Shown piece after piece: positions 47,390-59,599 of a DNA stretch of 64,000 nucleotides (the stretch's first letter is position 1; every line of letters begins with the position of its first letter). The stretch lies in the NCBI GenBank assembly GCA_914767715.1, contig OU612071.1:22379681-22443680 (forward strand). Direction: 5' to 3'. Source of the stretch: Membranipora membranacea. Lineage: Eukaryota > Bryozoa > Gymnolaemata > Cheilostomatida > Membraniporidae. The notes beneath the pieces are model-generated. The model made no database searches, was not told the origin of the DNA, and saw nothing but the letters and a program-made list of their open reading frames with translations. The position numbers were made by a program, and so were the translations under genes.

Positions 47390-47609
47390 TGTAAGAACTG
47401 CTAATTGTGATGGCAATGAATAGTCTGTTTATTCTTCTGATAATAAATGATGATCTCTAACCAAGAAATCTAAACATGTTCAAGATGGTTGACAATAATA
47501 ATTGGTATCAAGTTGGGCTGCTGTAATAAGCCACAATAGGGAGTAGACAACTCCAAAGTAGTAATGTATAAGTTAGGGAGTAAACAACTCCAAAGTAGTA
47601 GTCACTACA
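47390..47609 (-). repeat. 3' LTR (220 bp)
   Basis: Plus-strand ends are TGTAAGAACTG and GTCACTACA. It contains two near-identical internal blocks around ACTCCAAAGTAGTA. Identical to the other LTR. Confidence 0.95.
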
Positions 47610-47620
47610 TCCGCTTTTAT
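47610..47620 (-). promoter_or_regulatory. polypurine tract
   Basis: ATAAAAGCGGA on the minus strand directly abuts the 3' LTR, where plus-strand DNA synthesis would be primed. Confidence 0.6.
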
Positions 47621-47788
47621 GTCAATTACTTTGACTTTGAGCACCAGGTTCATGGTGGCGGCAACTAAGAATGTTTTGTGTCTCTGTATGTAATTATACT
47701 TGTTGTATACTGGAGATATCTGTGTAACATGATTTCTCATGGTGACTGACTCCACAGTTTCTCATGCTTCTTTTGAAACATCCAGTCA

Positions 47789-50700
47789 CTAGGTGTGGTA
47801 CTCGGTCACGAAACCATCATATTTAGCTGGCCGATTCTTAGCTCGTACAGATTTACGAGGAGTAGGCACATTTGGTTGTGATGAGCTGGGCATATTGGCT
47901 GCCTGAGGTATATCTTCGATCTCGACAAGTGCCGGTGGTACTGTAGGCGGCGTCACTTGAACTGGTCTATCTGTTACCGTCTCAGTATCGTTCTCTGACC
48001 TTGGTATTATCGGTATCATCTGTGATGGGCGGGTGGCTACTAAGGCTCCCTGCGTTTCAGAATCCACGTCCGCATCTACAACAGGTTTCTCAGAGCAGTA
48101 ATACGGTCTAACATGGCTTATGTTACGCTTATACAGCCGGCCTGCCCTGGATTTTACAGTGATCTGAGAGCCTTTTATGTCCATTACCACAAATGGATCT
48201 GGGTGGAACAGTGTCTGACATTTAGATGGACTATCTCTCTTAACCAAAACAAAACTGCCTATCTCTAGCTGGTGATTATTGCCACTACCAGTTTCCAACT
48301 TCTCGTTACGGGTGGCTATCATCTTATGTTTCATCTCACTATCTCTATCTCTAGCTTCAACGTCATCAAAACTATTAGGCAGACTTGGCAAGTTAGTCCT
48401 AAGCACACGCCCAAATAACATCTCTGCTGGGCTTTTGCCAGTAATGGAATGTGGTGTATTACGATATGTAAACAGCCATGTCATGAGGGCACTCTCATAG
48501 TCTACCCTATTGTTGTGTGCAATCTGAATACGCTTCATTATGGATCTGTTTTGTCTCTCCACTTGACCATTGGCCTCAGGCCACCTAGGGGTTGTCAGAC
48601 ACTGTTCGATACCATACCCGGAGCAAAACTCACCATACTCATGAGAGATAAACTGTGGCCCGTTGTCACTCTTCATGCTGAGTGGATACCCATGCGTAAA
48701 AAATACTGATTTCAGCCAAGAAATAACATCACTAGCTTTTGTGACTGTCATGAACTTTACTTCGTTCCACCTACTATAATAGTCTGTTAAGACTAGAACT
48801 GACTTACCGTTAGACAGGGGACCCAAAAAATCTAAGGCAAGATCTTCCCATGGTCCATTGGGAAGTTCTGTCACCCTTACTGGCTGCCTATCTAGTGGCT
48901 TACTGGTCAACTGACAATCGTGACAGTGTTTAACATACTTGTCTACATCAGAGTCGATTCCGGGCCACCAGACTCTTGTTCGTAGATATCTCTTGGTGCC
49001 TCCCATCCCACTATGACCCTCGTGAGCTATCTCAAGCATCTTCTGTCTGAGCTCTTGAGGTACTACTATCCTACCTCCCCTCAAAACTAACTCCCCTATG
49101 ACACATAACTCATTTTTAATGGCCCTATATACAGCTGGTATATCAACATTGTCGAATGAATTCGCTCTTATAGCTTGTTTTAAGGCCTTAATCTCCTCAT
49201 CCATATAAGAGACTTCCTCAATATAGCGGGGTGTGATTGCCGATGGCACATTGTCCTCCACAACACTACGTACATAGAGCTCAACATTTTCCCTTTCTAC
49301 CAGGTGTTCAGTCACCTTTTTCGAACATAGAAGCCTTGACAGGGGGTCAGCAATATTATCTGAGCTTTTTACGCGAACTATCTCAAAATCATATGACTGT
49401 AAACGAAGCTGCCACCTCTCTATACGAAGGGATGTCCTCTTGGTTTTGTTTCCATAAATGGACTCAAGAGGCTCACAATCAGAAACCACTTTGAACCGAC
49501 AACCAAAGAGATAATGATGAAACCTCTCACATGCCCAGACAATACCTAGAGCTTCTTTTTCTGTCTGCATGTATCTTTTCTCGACATCAGACAATGCTCT
49601 ACTTCCATAGCTAACCACTTTGGGCTCGCCATTTTGAATCTGTACCAGTATTGCGCCTAGCCCCACAGGACTGGCATCTGTGTACAGCAGAGTCTCACAA
49701 CTAGTATCGAAGTGAGTCAAAGTATCATGATTACATAAATCAGCCTTTAGCTGATTGAAAGCCACAATCTCCTTATCTGACAAACATATAGCCTCTCGGG
49801 AATTTTTACCCGCTGACAACCTCCTCAACACATCAGTTGTGTGAGAGTAATGTGGAATAAACTTAGACATATAACTAGTCAAACCGAGGAAACTCTTCAA
49901 CTCACCAACTGTCTTAGGAACAGCAGCATCTTTGACTGCCTTGACTTTGCAACCATGGGGATCAATACCCTTGTAACTAAGGAGATGTCCGAGAAACTCT
50001 AACTGCTGAACCCCAATCTCACACTTCTTTTTATTCAGAGTCATGTTAGCCTGCTCTAGACGACTGAACACCTCACCCAGCCTACGATCGTGCTCTTCCC
50101 TTGTTTTGGCATGGACAATGATATCATCGGCAAGATTTGCTACACCCGGCAGGCCTTGGATAATTTTGGCGACCTCCTTCTGGTATATTTCTGGAGCCGC
50201 ATTTATCCCAAACATGAGTCTCTTATATCTATATAGGCCTAAATGAGTACTGAAAGTTGTGATATCCCTGGACTCAGGGTGAAGAACAAATTGGTGGAAC
50301 CCCATGCGCATGTCCAGCTTCGAAAAGTACTGAGCCCCATTCATGTCATATAGCATCTCGTCTACGGTGGGGACTGGGTGTTGGTGCCTAACTATAGCCT
50401 CATTGGCTCTCCTCATATCAATGCATAACCTAATCTTACCGGATTCCTTCTTTGGAATGATCACTGCTGGACTTACCCATGATGACCCTGAATGACCTTC
50501 GACTTTCTCTATTATATCATGTGCGATAAGCTCATCTAAGTAAGCGGCTAGTTTATCTCTCAACAACAGTGGCACTCTTCGGAATGGCTGAGCAACAGGC
50601 GCTATATCATCTCTAATTGTCAGCTTTATCTCATTCTTAGACTTACCCAATACCTCTGAGAACAGCCTTGGATATCTAGCTTCATAATCATCTAAGCCTA

Positions 50701-52003
50701 CTCTATTTATAATCCTGATTACACCTAGTTGTTTACCTGTTTCATTTCCTAACAAAGATTCACCTTTATTAGGAATAACAGTAAATGCGACATCTTCTAA
50801 AACAGCAGTGTTGTTATGCAGCTGTAAATCACACCATACCCTACCTACTGGCTGAATAGGCTCTTTGGCTGTGTACGGGAGAATCTTTGGTCCTCCACTG
50901 ATGAACCGTTTGATAATAAACTTACTTGCTCTCAAACGTTCATAGGTATCCCGTGACATCACATTGCACTCTGACCCTGAGTCTATTATAAACCTCGCTG
51001 ATACACCACCGACATAGACATTAACTCTGTCTAGAGAGTTACTATTACACACTAAAGGTACATGGTAAGAATTGAATACAAATTCTGGGCTCTCAGAATT
51101 ATTGTTCACTGTTTCAGGGCTGGCTTGCTGGTGATCCCCCACATTTACATTGTTGGCCCTTCTAGATCTGTAATATCCTGCATTCGCACCTTGGCCATTC
51201 TGTTTGGCCTTGTTTTGACAGCACCGAGCATAGTGATTCATTCCATCACACTTACGGCACTGTTTTCCATATGCCGGGCACTCACGAGGTTTGTGTGTGA
51301 GATTACAACGGGGACATACATTAGCACCCTCAGTCTCTTGTGTGAAACTAGGTTTTCTGGCAGTGGATCCAGAGGCCACACGGTTTATTGCCGAGGCATT
51401 ATTCATCTCCCGGGACCTTTGGACCACAGCTTCATGTGTTGCTGACCGTGTCAATAGTATTTGCAATGTAAGTGCATTTCCCTCTTCCAATAGCTTTTCC
51501 CTCAACTTATCGGCTGTGCAACCTTCTACTATTTGATCACGGATTTGGTTATTCACAGCTTGGGCATCGCCATAATCACAATGGGTGGCCAATTTTCTGA
51601 GTCTAGCACAGTATTGGGATATAGTTTCGGTTTCCTTCTGTATACATTGCCTAAACATGTGTCGCTGATAGGTGATGTTAGGAGCTATATGGAAATGGCC
51701 TTGTAGAACAGCTACCATTTCAGTATATTGATCTCTCTGTGTTTGATCAAGTGTGCTATGAATTTCCCTTACTCTTGGGCCTGCATGATATAGTAATAAA
51801 GCTTTCCTCTGGGCTCTCATATTTGCATTATCTTCCCCTGCCAAATTGAACAGCCCTTTTGAATCAGCAAAAGCCTCAAATTCCTCAAGCCAAGCATCCC
51901 AATTGACTGATACTGTGCTAGCATCCCCATCTGGTGTGAAATGACTTGGGCCTCTGGTATCCATTTGCCAGTTTGGATTGATACAGCAATAAATAGTAAA
52001 CAA
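47789..52003 (-). CDS. Gag-Pol polyprotein of the gypsy element
   Basis: 1404 codons without interruption. Gag is about 1-225, with a capsid-like helical region. Two CCHC zinc knuckles lie at 230-261. The aspartic protease has DSG at 341-343. Reverse transcriptase is about 500-700 with catalytic LADD at 624-627 (Y or F is usual before xDD; here L). RNase H has D776, E817 and D842. Integrase has an HHCC zinc finger (H994, H997, C1027, C1030) and D1058, D1113, E1149 with 35 residues between the last two, then a GPY-like tail to about 1300 and a Pro/Ser-rich end. The true start may be Met14 (51964), because the 13 residues before it do not look Gag-like. It makes the proteins for a retrotransposition cycle in cytoplasm and nucleus. 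All catalytic residues are present, so it could be active. Confidence 0.95.
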   Translation of the reverse strand: MFTIYCCINPNWQMDTRGPSHFTPDGDASTVSVNWDAWLEEFEAFADSKGLFNLAGEDNANMRAQRKALLLYHAGPRVREIHSTLDQTQRDQYTEMVAVLQGHFHIAPNITYQRHMFRQCIQKETETISQYCARLRKLATHCDYGDAQAVNNQIRDQIVEGCTADKLREKLLEEGNALTLQILLTRSATHEAVVQRSREMNNASAINRVASGSTARKPSFTQETEGANVCPRCNLTHKPRECPAYGKQCRKCDGMNHYARCCQNKAKQNGQGANAGYYRSRRANNVNVGDHQQASPETVNNNSESPEFVFNSYHVPLVCNSNSLDRVNVYVGGVSARFIIDSGSECNVMSRDTYERLRASKFIIKRFISGGPKILPYTAKEPIQPVGRVWCDLQLHNNTAVLEDVAFTVIPNKGESLLGNETGKQLGVIRIINRVGLDDYEARYPRLFSEVLGKSKNEIKLTIRDDIAPVAQPFRRVPLLLRDKLAAYLDELIAHDIIEKVEGHSGSSWVSPAVIIPKKESGKIRLCIDMRRANEAIVRHQHPVPTVDEMLYDMNGAQYFSKLDMRMGFHQFVLHPESRDITTFSTHLGLYRYKRLMFGINAAPEIYQKEVAKIIQGLPGVANLADDIIVHAKTREEHDRRLGEVFSRLEQANMTLNKKKCEIGVQQLEFLGHLLSYKGIDPHGCKVKAVKDAAVPKTVGELKSFLGLTSYMSKFIPHYSHTTDVLRRLSAGKNSREAICLSDKEIVAFNQLKADLCNHDTLTHFDTSCETLLYTDASPVGLGAILVQIQNGEPKVVSYGSRALSDVEKRYMQTEKEALGIVWACERFHHYLFGCRFKVVSDCEPLESIYGNKTKRTSLRIERWQLRLQSYDFEIVRVKSSDNIADPLSRLLCSKKVTEHLVERENVELYVRSVVEDNVPSAITPRYIEEVSYMDEEIKALKQAIRANSFDNVDIPAVYRAIKNELCVIGELVLRGGRIVVPQELRQKMLEIAHEGHSGMGGTKRYLRTRVWWPGIDSDVDKYVKHCHDCQLTSKPLDRQPVRVTELPNGPWEDLALDFLGPLSNGKSVLVLTDYYSRWNEVKFMTVTKASDVISWLKSVFFTHGYPLSMKSDNGPQFISHEYGEFCSGYGIEQCLTTPRWPEANGQVERQNRSIMKRIQIAHNNRVDYESALMTWLFTYRNTPHSITGKSPAEMLFGRVLRTNLPSLPNSFDDVEARDRDSEMKHKMIATRNEKLETGSGNNHQLEIGSFVLVKRDSPSKCQTLFHPDPFVVMDIKGSQITVKSRAGRLYKRNISHVRPYYCSEKPVVDADVDSETQGALVATRPSQMIPIIPRSENDTETVTDRPVQVTPPTVPPALVEIEDIPQAANMPSSSQPNVPTPRKSVRAKNRPAKYDGFVTEYHT

Positions 52004-52120
52004 TACTTATCTTATTCTGTCTATTCCAGAGAGCTCACAGCTATTTCTTCACACAGAAAGTTTAGCAGCTTATCTTGTCAGATTCACTATTTGTGATATT
52101 TTTTTGAACTCATAATCCCA

Positions 52121-52132
52121 TCCTCGTCGCCA
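52121..52132 (-). promoter_or_regulatory. primer-binding site
   Basis: One base inside the 5' LTR the minus strand reads TGGCGACGAGGA, which would pair with a tRNA 3' end of CTCGTCGCCA. Mag-like elements commonly use tRNA-Ser; the identity here is inferred. Confidence 0.65.
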
Positions 52133-52133
52133 T

Positions 52134-52353
52134 TGTAAGAACTGCTAATTGTGATGGCAATGAATAGTCTGTTTATTCTTCTGATAATAAATGATGATCT
52201 CTAACCAAGAAATCTAAACATGTTCAAGATGGTTGACAATAATAATTGGTATCAAGTTGGGCTGCTGTAATAAGCCACAATAGGGAGTAGACAACTCCAA
52301 AGTAGTAATGTATAAGTTAGGGAGTAAACAACTCCAAAGTAGTAGTCACTACA
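52134..52353 (-). repeat. 5' LTR (220 bp)
   Basis: Identical to 47390-47609. It is followed by ACTAT (52354-52358), the right target duplication. Confidence 0.95.
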
Positions 52354-52358
52354 ACTAT

Positions 52359-55300
52359 TGTGGTTAGATGACAAATTTTGCAAATAAATGACTATGTCAC
52401 TAAGTCTGTTGATGACATAAAAGTTCAAAGAAAGTTTAATAATTTGAATGCACACTATTTGATGAGTTCAGACCGCTAATCAAAACAACCATTATTTCTG
52501 TTATGAGCCCATGTCAAAGAAAATATTATAAGAACCGCTGTACAACACAATCCATGAAGTGAAAACGAGTGATTTTCATTTCAGGCGGCTGTGCTTGTTT
52601 GCTCTGTTTAAATAAGATTACAATGGAGCAATGGTCTCTTCCTGCCGACAAAGCCTTGCTCATTTCAGATTTACCCAAAAATGGTCCATGCAATGCTTTA
52701 TAGTTTGTGCAAAATGTTGTGAGAATATCCTAACGCTAGCCTCCAAAATAAGATCCATACTGACGAAATAACTCAAAAACTTGACAATTTAATTTCAAGA
52801 TTCAAGCTTCAAATCACTGCATGGCTAAGATATTCTACTAATCTCATCAAAATAGGAATGAAGATCTGACTGATTGCCTATGCAGCCAATGATGCAGGTG
52901 GCATCTGCAAGATACACATTACTCAAATCAGAGGTAATCTTATTTGTATATACATAGAAATCAGAAGGGGGGATAAGCAACAACCCTGAAGAGTGCCAGT
53001 GCTAGCCATGATCTGTGTGGGCATTAAGCCGTCAGCTATTGTTCTTTGAGTAAGATTGGTTAGAAAACTGTATACACATTCAGTTACATTCGAGTCAAGA
53101 TGAGATTAAATCTGGTACATGTATTGTGTTGAATGCCGACAAAAAGTCAAGAAAAGTTGCAAGATTAATGGCTCATTTTCAAAATCGCTGCCAGCAAAAG
53201 GGAAAGTGATGGCATGGTTTCAAAACTTGCACAATCCGAGAGTGCATGTCAGAATTAGTGGATGTACAAATCTTAAATGGTTGCAATAAATCCATGTTTA
53301 TCACCCTTATAAAACTTTCATTGAAATAAAACTAAAACTAAGTCACGAATGGCTAATCGGTAGATCTGCACGAGTGATTACTCGAGTTGAGTTGACATCG
53401 AACTTGTTGGTCTTTTGCCCGAGTGATCTGGACGATCCTCTATGCTGATTGGTTGTTGATTGCTTGCTTCAACAATTACCCGGTTAAACACGTCATCTAT
53501 CAAATTGTGACAGGCTATCAAAAATGGAGGAGTTGATAATATCTGTAGTAAAATCACATCCTCCTATTTATGATAAAAAAGACCATAACTACAAAGATAG
53601 GAGTGGTGATGTAGTGAAAATATGAAAGGTAATAGCTGTATCACTTGGAAATGGAAGCTGTCCTGACATGACATCCATGGTATAGCATAGGAAAATCAAT
53701 TTTACAGAAGACTGAAATTTTATTTGGTGAAGATTCAAAGTGACAAAGACCCGGATGTAATATGACATCTATATCCGGTCATTTGTTAACACGCCCATTA
53801 AATATCTTTGGTCAATCGATTGAACTGAGGGAGTTCATTGGTCAATCTAGGCACCTGATTTATGACCCCACTATGACTCACTAGACCATCGTGTACTAAC
53901 TCATAGGCATGTATAGCAGTGTGAGATCGGCTGAGCATGTCTAGACATGTCATCGGCCTGTGATTACATCGCTCTGTATACCCACAGCTTAATTCTTCGA
54001 TTCTGGTACATGAAAATCAAGCTTTGGATATTTGTAATGAGTCAATTGATATGAATAGGGCTTTTTGGCAATACAAACGGTTCGAGGATATTTTCAGATA
54101 TTGAGATTTGCTTTATGTGTTGTATAACATTAAAGTTTCTTTTATGAAACAACAAGGATAACTAATAAATTCTTCCAATAGCAACAGCAAATGATTGTGT
54201 ATGTGATGGTATGGTATGTCTAGTTAAATCACATTTTGCAAGGTTTGAAACAAAATCGTTATCCAATCGCCAGTCTGCTGATCAGAACACACAAACAACT
54301 TGGACCTATAAAAACCCAAATAAAGCCATTTTAATCTGACTGTTCCCTACTGGTAGAGTTGGTCTTAAATTGAAGTATATATTCTGTACTGCAAACACTG
54401 TAAGCTCCCCACCTGGCTCCATGTCGTGGTAGAGGCCTACATCCAGATGCTTTGACTATAGGCCTACAGCAGTTCGACCAAATCATTTAAAATCCTCGCT
54501 TCCGACCTCCCTAATTCCACTCACATTACTTGTTGTTACTAAGTTATTCCCACATGAGAAAATAGAAGACAACTTGCAAAGATCAATTCCACTTATTTCA
54601 TTGCAGGAGTGCTGTCAAAACTAGTGACCTCAAACATGCTTTGAATCATTATAATAAAAGAAAGCTTCAGCTTCATTCATATTTCTTGTCTTTTGCAGGT
54701 GGAGGCACATGTTAGTATTGCACAATCCCCCAGTAAGACCCATATTCTCGTTGGTAAATGAAACTCTACATCGTCCTATGGAGACTGATTATGTAGATCA
54801 GCTATAAAATACGTATTGTCAATGGTTCACAAACAGTCAGTAGGTCTGAGGTGATAGGAATATAACTTTGAGCCTCAAGCTATAAACCAACACCCTTCTC
54901 TGCCTAGTTCAAACGATTCTATGTCAAATATTGCAGATTAGTCAATTGACCTTGTCCCTGAACACTCATTAGCCTATATGGTAAATGAATGTTGCGCCTC
55001 TATATAATACTGTTTTACGGTTTATAAAAACATTCAACTGTCGTTGCCTGTCTCCCCCATCTATTCCTCTTGCGGAGACTATCGTTAGATACGACAAGTA
55101 TATGATGACCAACCTGGATAGTTAAACTCATGATTTACAGATTTTACACATATCAGGTTGTGCAGTGTTGCATAAACAATTAAGAGTCTACCTGAAATAT
55201 TCAGTAAATGGACTTGTGGATCTGAACCTGACACGATATAAAATTACTGGGTCAGGATCACAACTACAACTTCTAAATCAAGATATTTTCCACAATAATC

Positions 55301-55985
55301 GTGTGATAATGTTTTTATTTACAGCAAGTAATCAAGTGTGACGACTATGAGATGTCAACGAAAAAAGATGTGTTGATTTTATACAGAGTTACCCGTCACG
55401 GCTCAGTATCATGAAATACTGGTGAGTTATGTGCAGTAAGACCAGAGACCATAGAAAGTATACGTTCTCTGGTCAGACTGGTATCGCTGTCATTGCAGGC
55501 AGTTTACATCTAATCTATTTAAACAATTAGCAATTAGTTACAATTTAATTTCTGCGAACAGCTTTGGAAACAAACATAACAGCTTAGAGGGCTTTCTATC
55601 GCTGAGGTCATCATAGCAAAGATCTTAAAGGTTTTGCAACAGGTGTGACATGGTGAACAATGTACCACTACTGCTGTTACACGTGGAGAGCCCCCTCATT
55701 GAATTCTGTATAGCTCAATGATGATAAACTGAGGCTTCATATCAGCACTGTCACCTAATGGGCTAAGTGTTTACTGCTTGAAATCATCATCACCATCATT
55801 GAGTCATTGTTTTCTCCCGCCGATATTGACACTCCATTTTGGCGAACACCCCCCCCCTCAATTATAGGTGATAGTGTTAAGATTTAAACCTCATTTTCTT
55901 CTTTGCTCCGAAGTAAAAGTCAGGTTCGCCAAGGGTTATCCTCTCATTTAATAGTGGAGGACAACTCTATATTGCACTTCTAAAC
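52359..55985. other. no firm gene
   Basis: Apart from the candidate small exon at 54699 I see no coding or repeat signal that I can support. A C-run lies at 55850. Confidence 0.4.
54699..54753 (+). CDS. candidate small exon
   Basis: TTTTGCAG before and GTTG|GTAAAT after enclose VEAHVSIAQSPSKTHILV, phase 0 in and phase 1 out. It is compatible with the exon at 44790, in which case the gypsy element would lie in their intron. Weak evidence. Confidence 0.2.
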
Positions 55986-55989
55986 AATA

Positions 55990-56840
55990 GAATTGAGTTT
56001 CTATTTTGATAAGCTTGCACAAACTGGCCACAACGGTGTGACTATCAGGGTTTCCCCTTTGAGCAGGCCACCCTCCACCCTACTCCGAGATTTTTGGTCT
56101 GCTTTTTTCTGTATTAAACTAATCCCTGTTTTGATTCAAGTTTTGATTCTTTTTTCACACCTGAAATATCTCTGCTGTGACCATTGAGGGGGCTTTTAAG
56201 GTCGATTGCTCCATCCCACAGCACCTTCGACTGTATACCTCTTCTGAGAGTGAAGCTATTCTGTCTGGCTGATGATAAGTAGGCACCAGCTGTTTTTATA
56301 TTGATGCAGTCTCTTTTTTTTCTCATCGGTTCATGTTGATGATCAACAAAGCTTTTTTTATTCCCGGAAACTCAGTACATCTCGGACTTAATTGATTAAT
56401 ATTACACATCAGTTCATTTTTGGCAACTTGAATATCCTTCAGCATGGAGTCGATCCCCAACCTCACCTCATAAATCCTTGAGAGGCCACCGTCATCATAA
56501 CGCCAGTTCTACTCTCACATTATTGTTGTATTTGTTGATCATCTCCTTGATTGTTGTGTTATACAGTCTAGATCTCTCAGCCTTTATTGCAGGTTTTTTT
56601 TACAATTTTGAGCGGGAGCACTCCAACCTCATTTGTCGTGTTTTATGTTGTATTTTTTCTAACTGAGCATGATACTCCCAAGTAGGCGGGAAGTTTAAGT
56701 TTCGTTTTACACTATTTTTTACGATCATTAACAAAGGAGTGAGAACTATTCCATAAGATCAGTACAAGTGGCTACAATTATATACCTGGCACTGGTTGAT
56801 ACTGAGAAGAAAAAAGATCAGGGTTAAGTTCTGATTACAA
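55990..56840. repeat. segmental duplication, copy 1
   Basis: Shared with 59600-60200 in the same order: GCTTGCACMAA and AAMGGTGTGACT, GAGCAGG/AAGCAGG, TAATATTAC, a block with CATCATAACRCCAGTTCTAC, CCCARGTAGGCGGGA variants, GATCAGTACAAG and AAAAAGATCAGG. This copy is longer. Neither copy has a convincing protein, although copy 1 has a frame with a hydrophobic run near 56510-56610. Confidence 0.7.
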
Positions 56841-58845
56841 ATTTGATTAGTCAGCTGCAGTAGATAAATGTGTCGTAGAACTCAAAACAGTTGTCATCTC
56901 AATGCTTCAAACAAGGTCTAGACTTTAATGTTAGCTTGTTTGATGGCCTTGATCGGATGGATTGATCCTACTCCTCTGCTTCTTCTATGTTGTATGGGTA
57001 TCATCAGTAGGGGATCAAACAGGCCAGCTATGCAGCTAGGAGAATTTTGATTTTTGACTTTATGGTTGATGTTTTCATTGAGCTTGATGACTTTGACTAA
57101 GTAGCCTTTATATGTGTGCTGAAACTTACTTCTCGGCTCTAAAATCGCCTGGCGACAAAGTCGATTAGCCTCTTTTCACCAACTTCTTTTGTTTTTTGGA
57201 GATCTGTTTTGGTATCTCTTGGTGCTTGAGTTCCACGGACAATGTGAACAATGTTTTCTGAATCATAGTTCAATAGATTGATGCATAGGCCTACCTCAAT
57301 TGCCTCCGTGATACCAATGAGGCCAATTCTACCACACCTGTGTTATAGTCTGCAGTAAAACGAAAAAAACAAGATAATTAACCATGAAAAATACAGGATG
57401 ACAATTTATTACAACAGCAAGTAACTTTCAATTTAAAATATTAAGTAAAATTAGGCTTTTTAAATAGGCCACAGTATTTTGCAATTACTTTTTTCCCCAT
57501 TATGTTTACTGATGGTAGGGATGGGAAGCTTTTGTAGAATAAAAAAACAATTGAGTCAACTGCTGAATCTTCTACTAATGAAACCAGGGGTGATGAGTGT
57601 GTTGTTAGTTGTCTGCTTATTGATACTCAACAGAATAATTTGATAAAATAATGCTTCACAAGCTTCAGAATTCATCTCGTCAAAAGATGTTCGCCACATA
57701 TCATAAGCGGCGATTACCAATGTGATGGCCTGAGTAAGAAACAGCTAGCCCTCTCAAACACAAACAAATAATCAATATGATTGATATTGATTAAAATATT
57801 AAAATATATGTGCCATTTACTACTATAAAGGCTACCTGAAACAAATCCCTTAAGTCTTGCAGGAGCCTTCACCACACATTTATTTAGATCTAGGCTATCA
57901 GCTTCATAACAATCCTCATCCTTATATAGTTCCTCCTATATTGTTTTTAAGAATTTCTTGTCATCTGTAGACAGCTTGCTTTGATTATTGTGGGAGGTTG
58001 ATTAAAAATCAGAACTGAACATCTTGATTATACATCTTCAAAAGTTACTGTCAGAAGTGTTTGTTTGAACTCTAAACTTTACTTCAGATCTATCGTCAAT
58101 GGATGCTACCACCACTCTATTTACAAAAACTTGATTCACTACTTCTTGTGGTGAAGAATCACTCATAATACACCATCCTACATTCTGTGAGTTTAGAAAA
58201 TGGCTTATGATCTATGCCAGAAATGTAGTCCCTACGTAAACTATCTGAACGTTCTCTAATGATAAAATCATAACTGACTTATCTCTCGACTGAAGATTTG
58301 CCGCTTTGGCGCTGGCTGTGGTTCTGGTGATCACAGTCGTAATAGTTGGCTGCAGCTCTCACTCTGGCTTTTGGCACTGTTAGGACTTTCCTCTTTGTAA
58401 GATTAGGCACGGTACGTTTGAAAGGTTGCAGATTAACACCTAAATTATTTGTCGCAGAAGGCAGATTGCTATACTTCTGTAAGGTAGTAGTTCTGTACGG
58501 GTTTCACTTCATCTGTGAAGTGGTCCAAGTTTCACTCTAACGACTCTCTTGCATATTTAAGTGAAGTGCTATAGCTTTGACTGGGTATTCTTTATGTGTT
58601 TCTCACTTTCCACATACAACGCTGTGAAACTAATTTTTTACCTATAGAAGAAATAATTATATCGCTAGAGTCCTGTTGATAAAATGTAGTTTTATACCAG
58701 CACATAATAATGTAAAGTTTTCTCATAAGATATAGGATCGAGACCAGATGAATTAAATATAGAAGTGAAATTTACAGAGTTGCTTGGAGATCTCTAAGCA
58801 ATTCATAAAAACAGTTATGATTTAAAATTATCGAGTTATAAAAAT
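56841..58845. other. intergenic, nothing recognised
   Basis: AT-rich sequence with no supported gene or element. Confidence 0.4.
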
Positions 58846-59287
58846 TCAGAAATAAAAATTACTTATCTTAAAATGGTTACATACACATTTGCTAAATTTT
58901 TCTTTGCCCTCGTTCCAAAACCCGACAGCCATTGCTGTTTTGGCATTGTACGTTCCATGCCCTAAACTGATCCTTTTGTCATGTACGACATTGAGTGTGG
59001 TATTGAAGCTTTGCACATACGCTGTGGACATGTCCTCAACATGCAAGTGGGCGTGCTTGTAATGGGGGACTTTTCTAGAGCGTCTGTTAGTAGTTGGACA
59101 GCCCTCTCACTTAATATTGGCCTCTTTGTGGGGTTAAAAAACCATCCTGCTGCTGGGTCAGTTTTGCAATTTTTGCAGCGAGCGATTCTGAGGCAGTTGG
59201 TGTGATCAACCTGGTAGTGTTTGATACAGTTGACGAAAGCTGTACGAAATTTTTTTGTACTTCCATTAGAATTCTTCAGACAGTCTA
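58846..59287 (-). pseudogene. DDE-type transposase-like C-terminal exon, frameshifted
   Basis: An acceptor-like GCCCAG ends at 59288 on minus. The first frame reads DCLKNSNGSTKKFRTAFVN, then HTNCLRIARCKNC and RPILSERAVQLLTDALEK. After a five-base C run (G run on plus, 59064-59068) the frame shifts to HYKHAHLHVEDMSTAYVQSF, NTTLNVVHDKRISLGHGTY and AMAVGFWNEGKEK, and ends at a stop. The H.HVE..Y..SFN...KRI...Y.......WNE pattern occurs in transposase-like proteins of marine animals, where the V.SFN block carries the final catalytic region. I cannot name the superfamily. One frameshift makes it a pseudogene unless the base is an error. Confidence 0.55.
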
Positions 59288-59599
59288 CTGGGCAAGATCA
59301 AAGATTATTATCATTTATGGTGTATAATTGTATAAAATTTGACTTACTCTCTGAACATTAAGTTTTATCAACTTTGATAATACTCGAGAAACTGAAAAAC
59401 AAGTTTTTAAAAACCAGAATACACTTACGTAGTAGATGGAGTGGTTGTTAAAGCCTCGCCAAATGACTGAATGTAAGCATGGAGCACAAAACCATTCTTT
59501 GTTGTAAATTCATCATAATGTATCTTTGTAACAGTAACAGTAACAGTAAAGATAGCCATGGTAATGATCCGTGAAATAGAAAACAATATTATTGTACTT

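Larger units (their letters stand above)
47390..52353 (-). mobile_element. complete Ty3/gypsy LTR retrotransposon, 4964 bp
   Basis: Two 220-bp LTRs with TG...CA ends, a 5-bp ACTAT duplication, a primer-binding site, a polypurine tract and one intact Gag-Pol frame are all present. The two LTRs show no difference on base-by-base reading, so insertion is recent. Transcription is on the minus strand, from the LTR at 52134-52353. The single fused ORF, two zinc knuckles, short LTRs and primer site beginning TGGCGACGAG fit the Mag-like group of animal gypsy elements. There is no envelope gene. Confidence 0.95.

Noticed and set aside
51062-51445. 127-codon plus-strand frame
   Set aside because: Shadow of the gypsy Gag region on the opposite strand.
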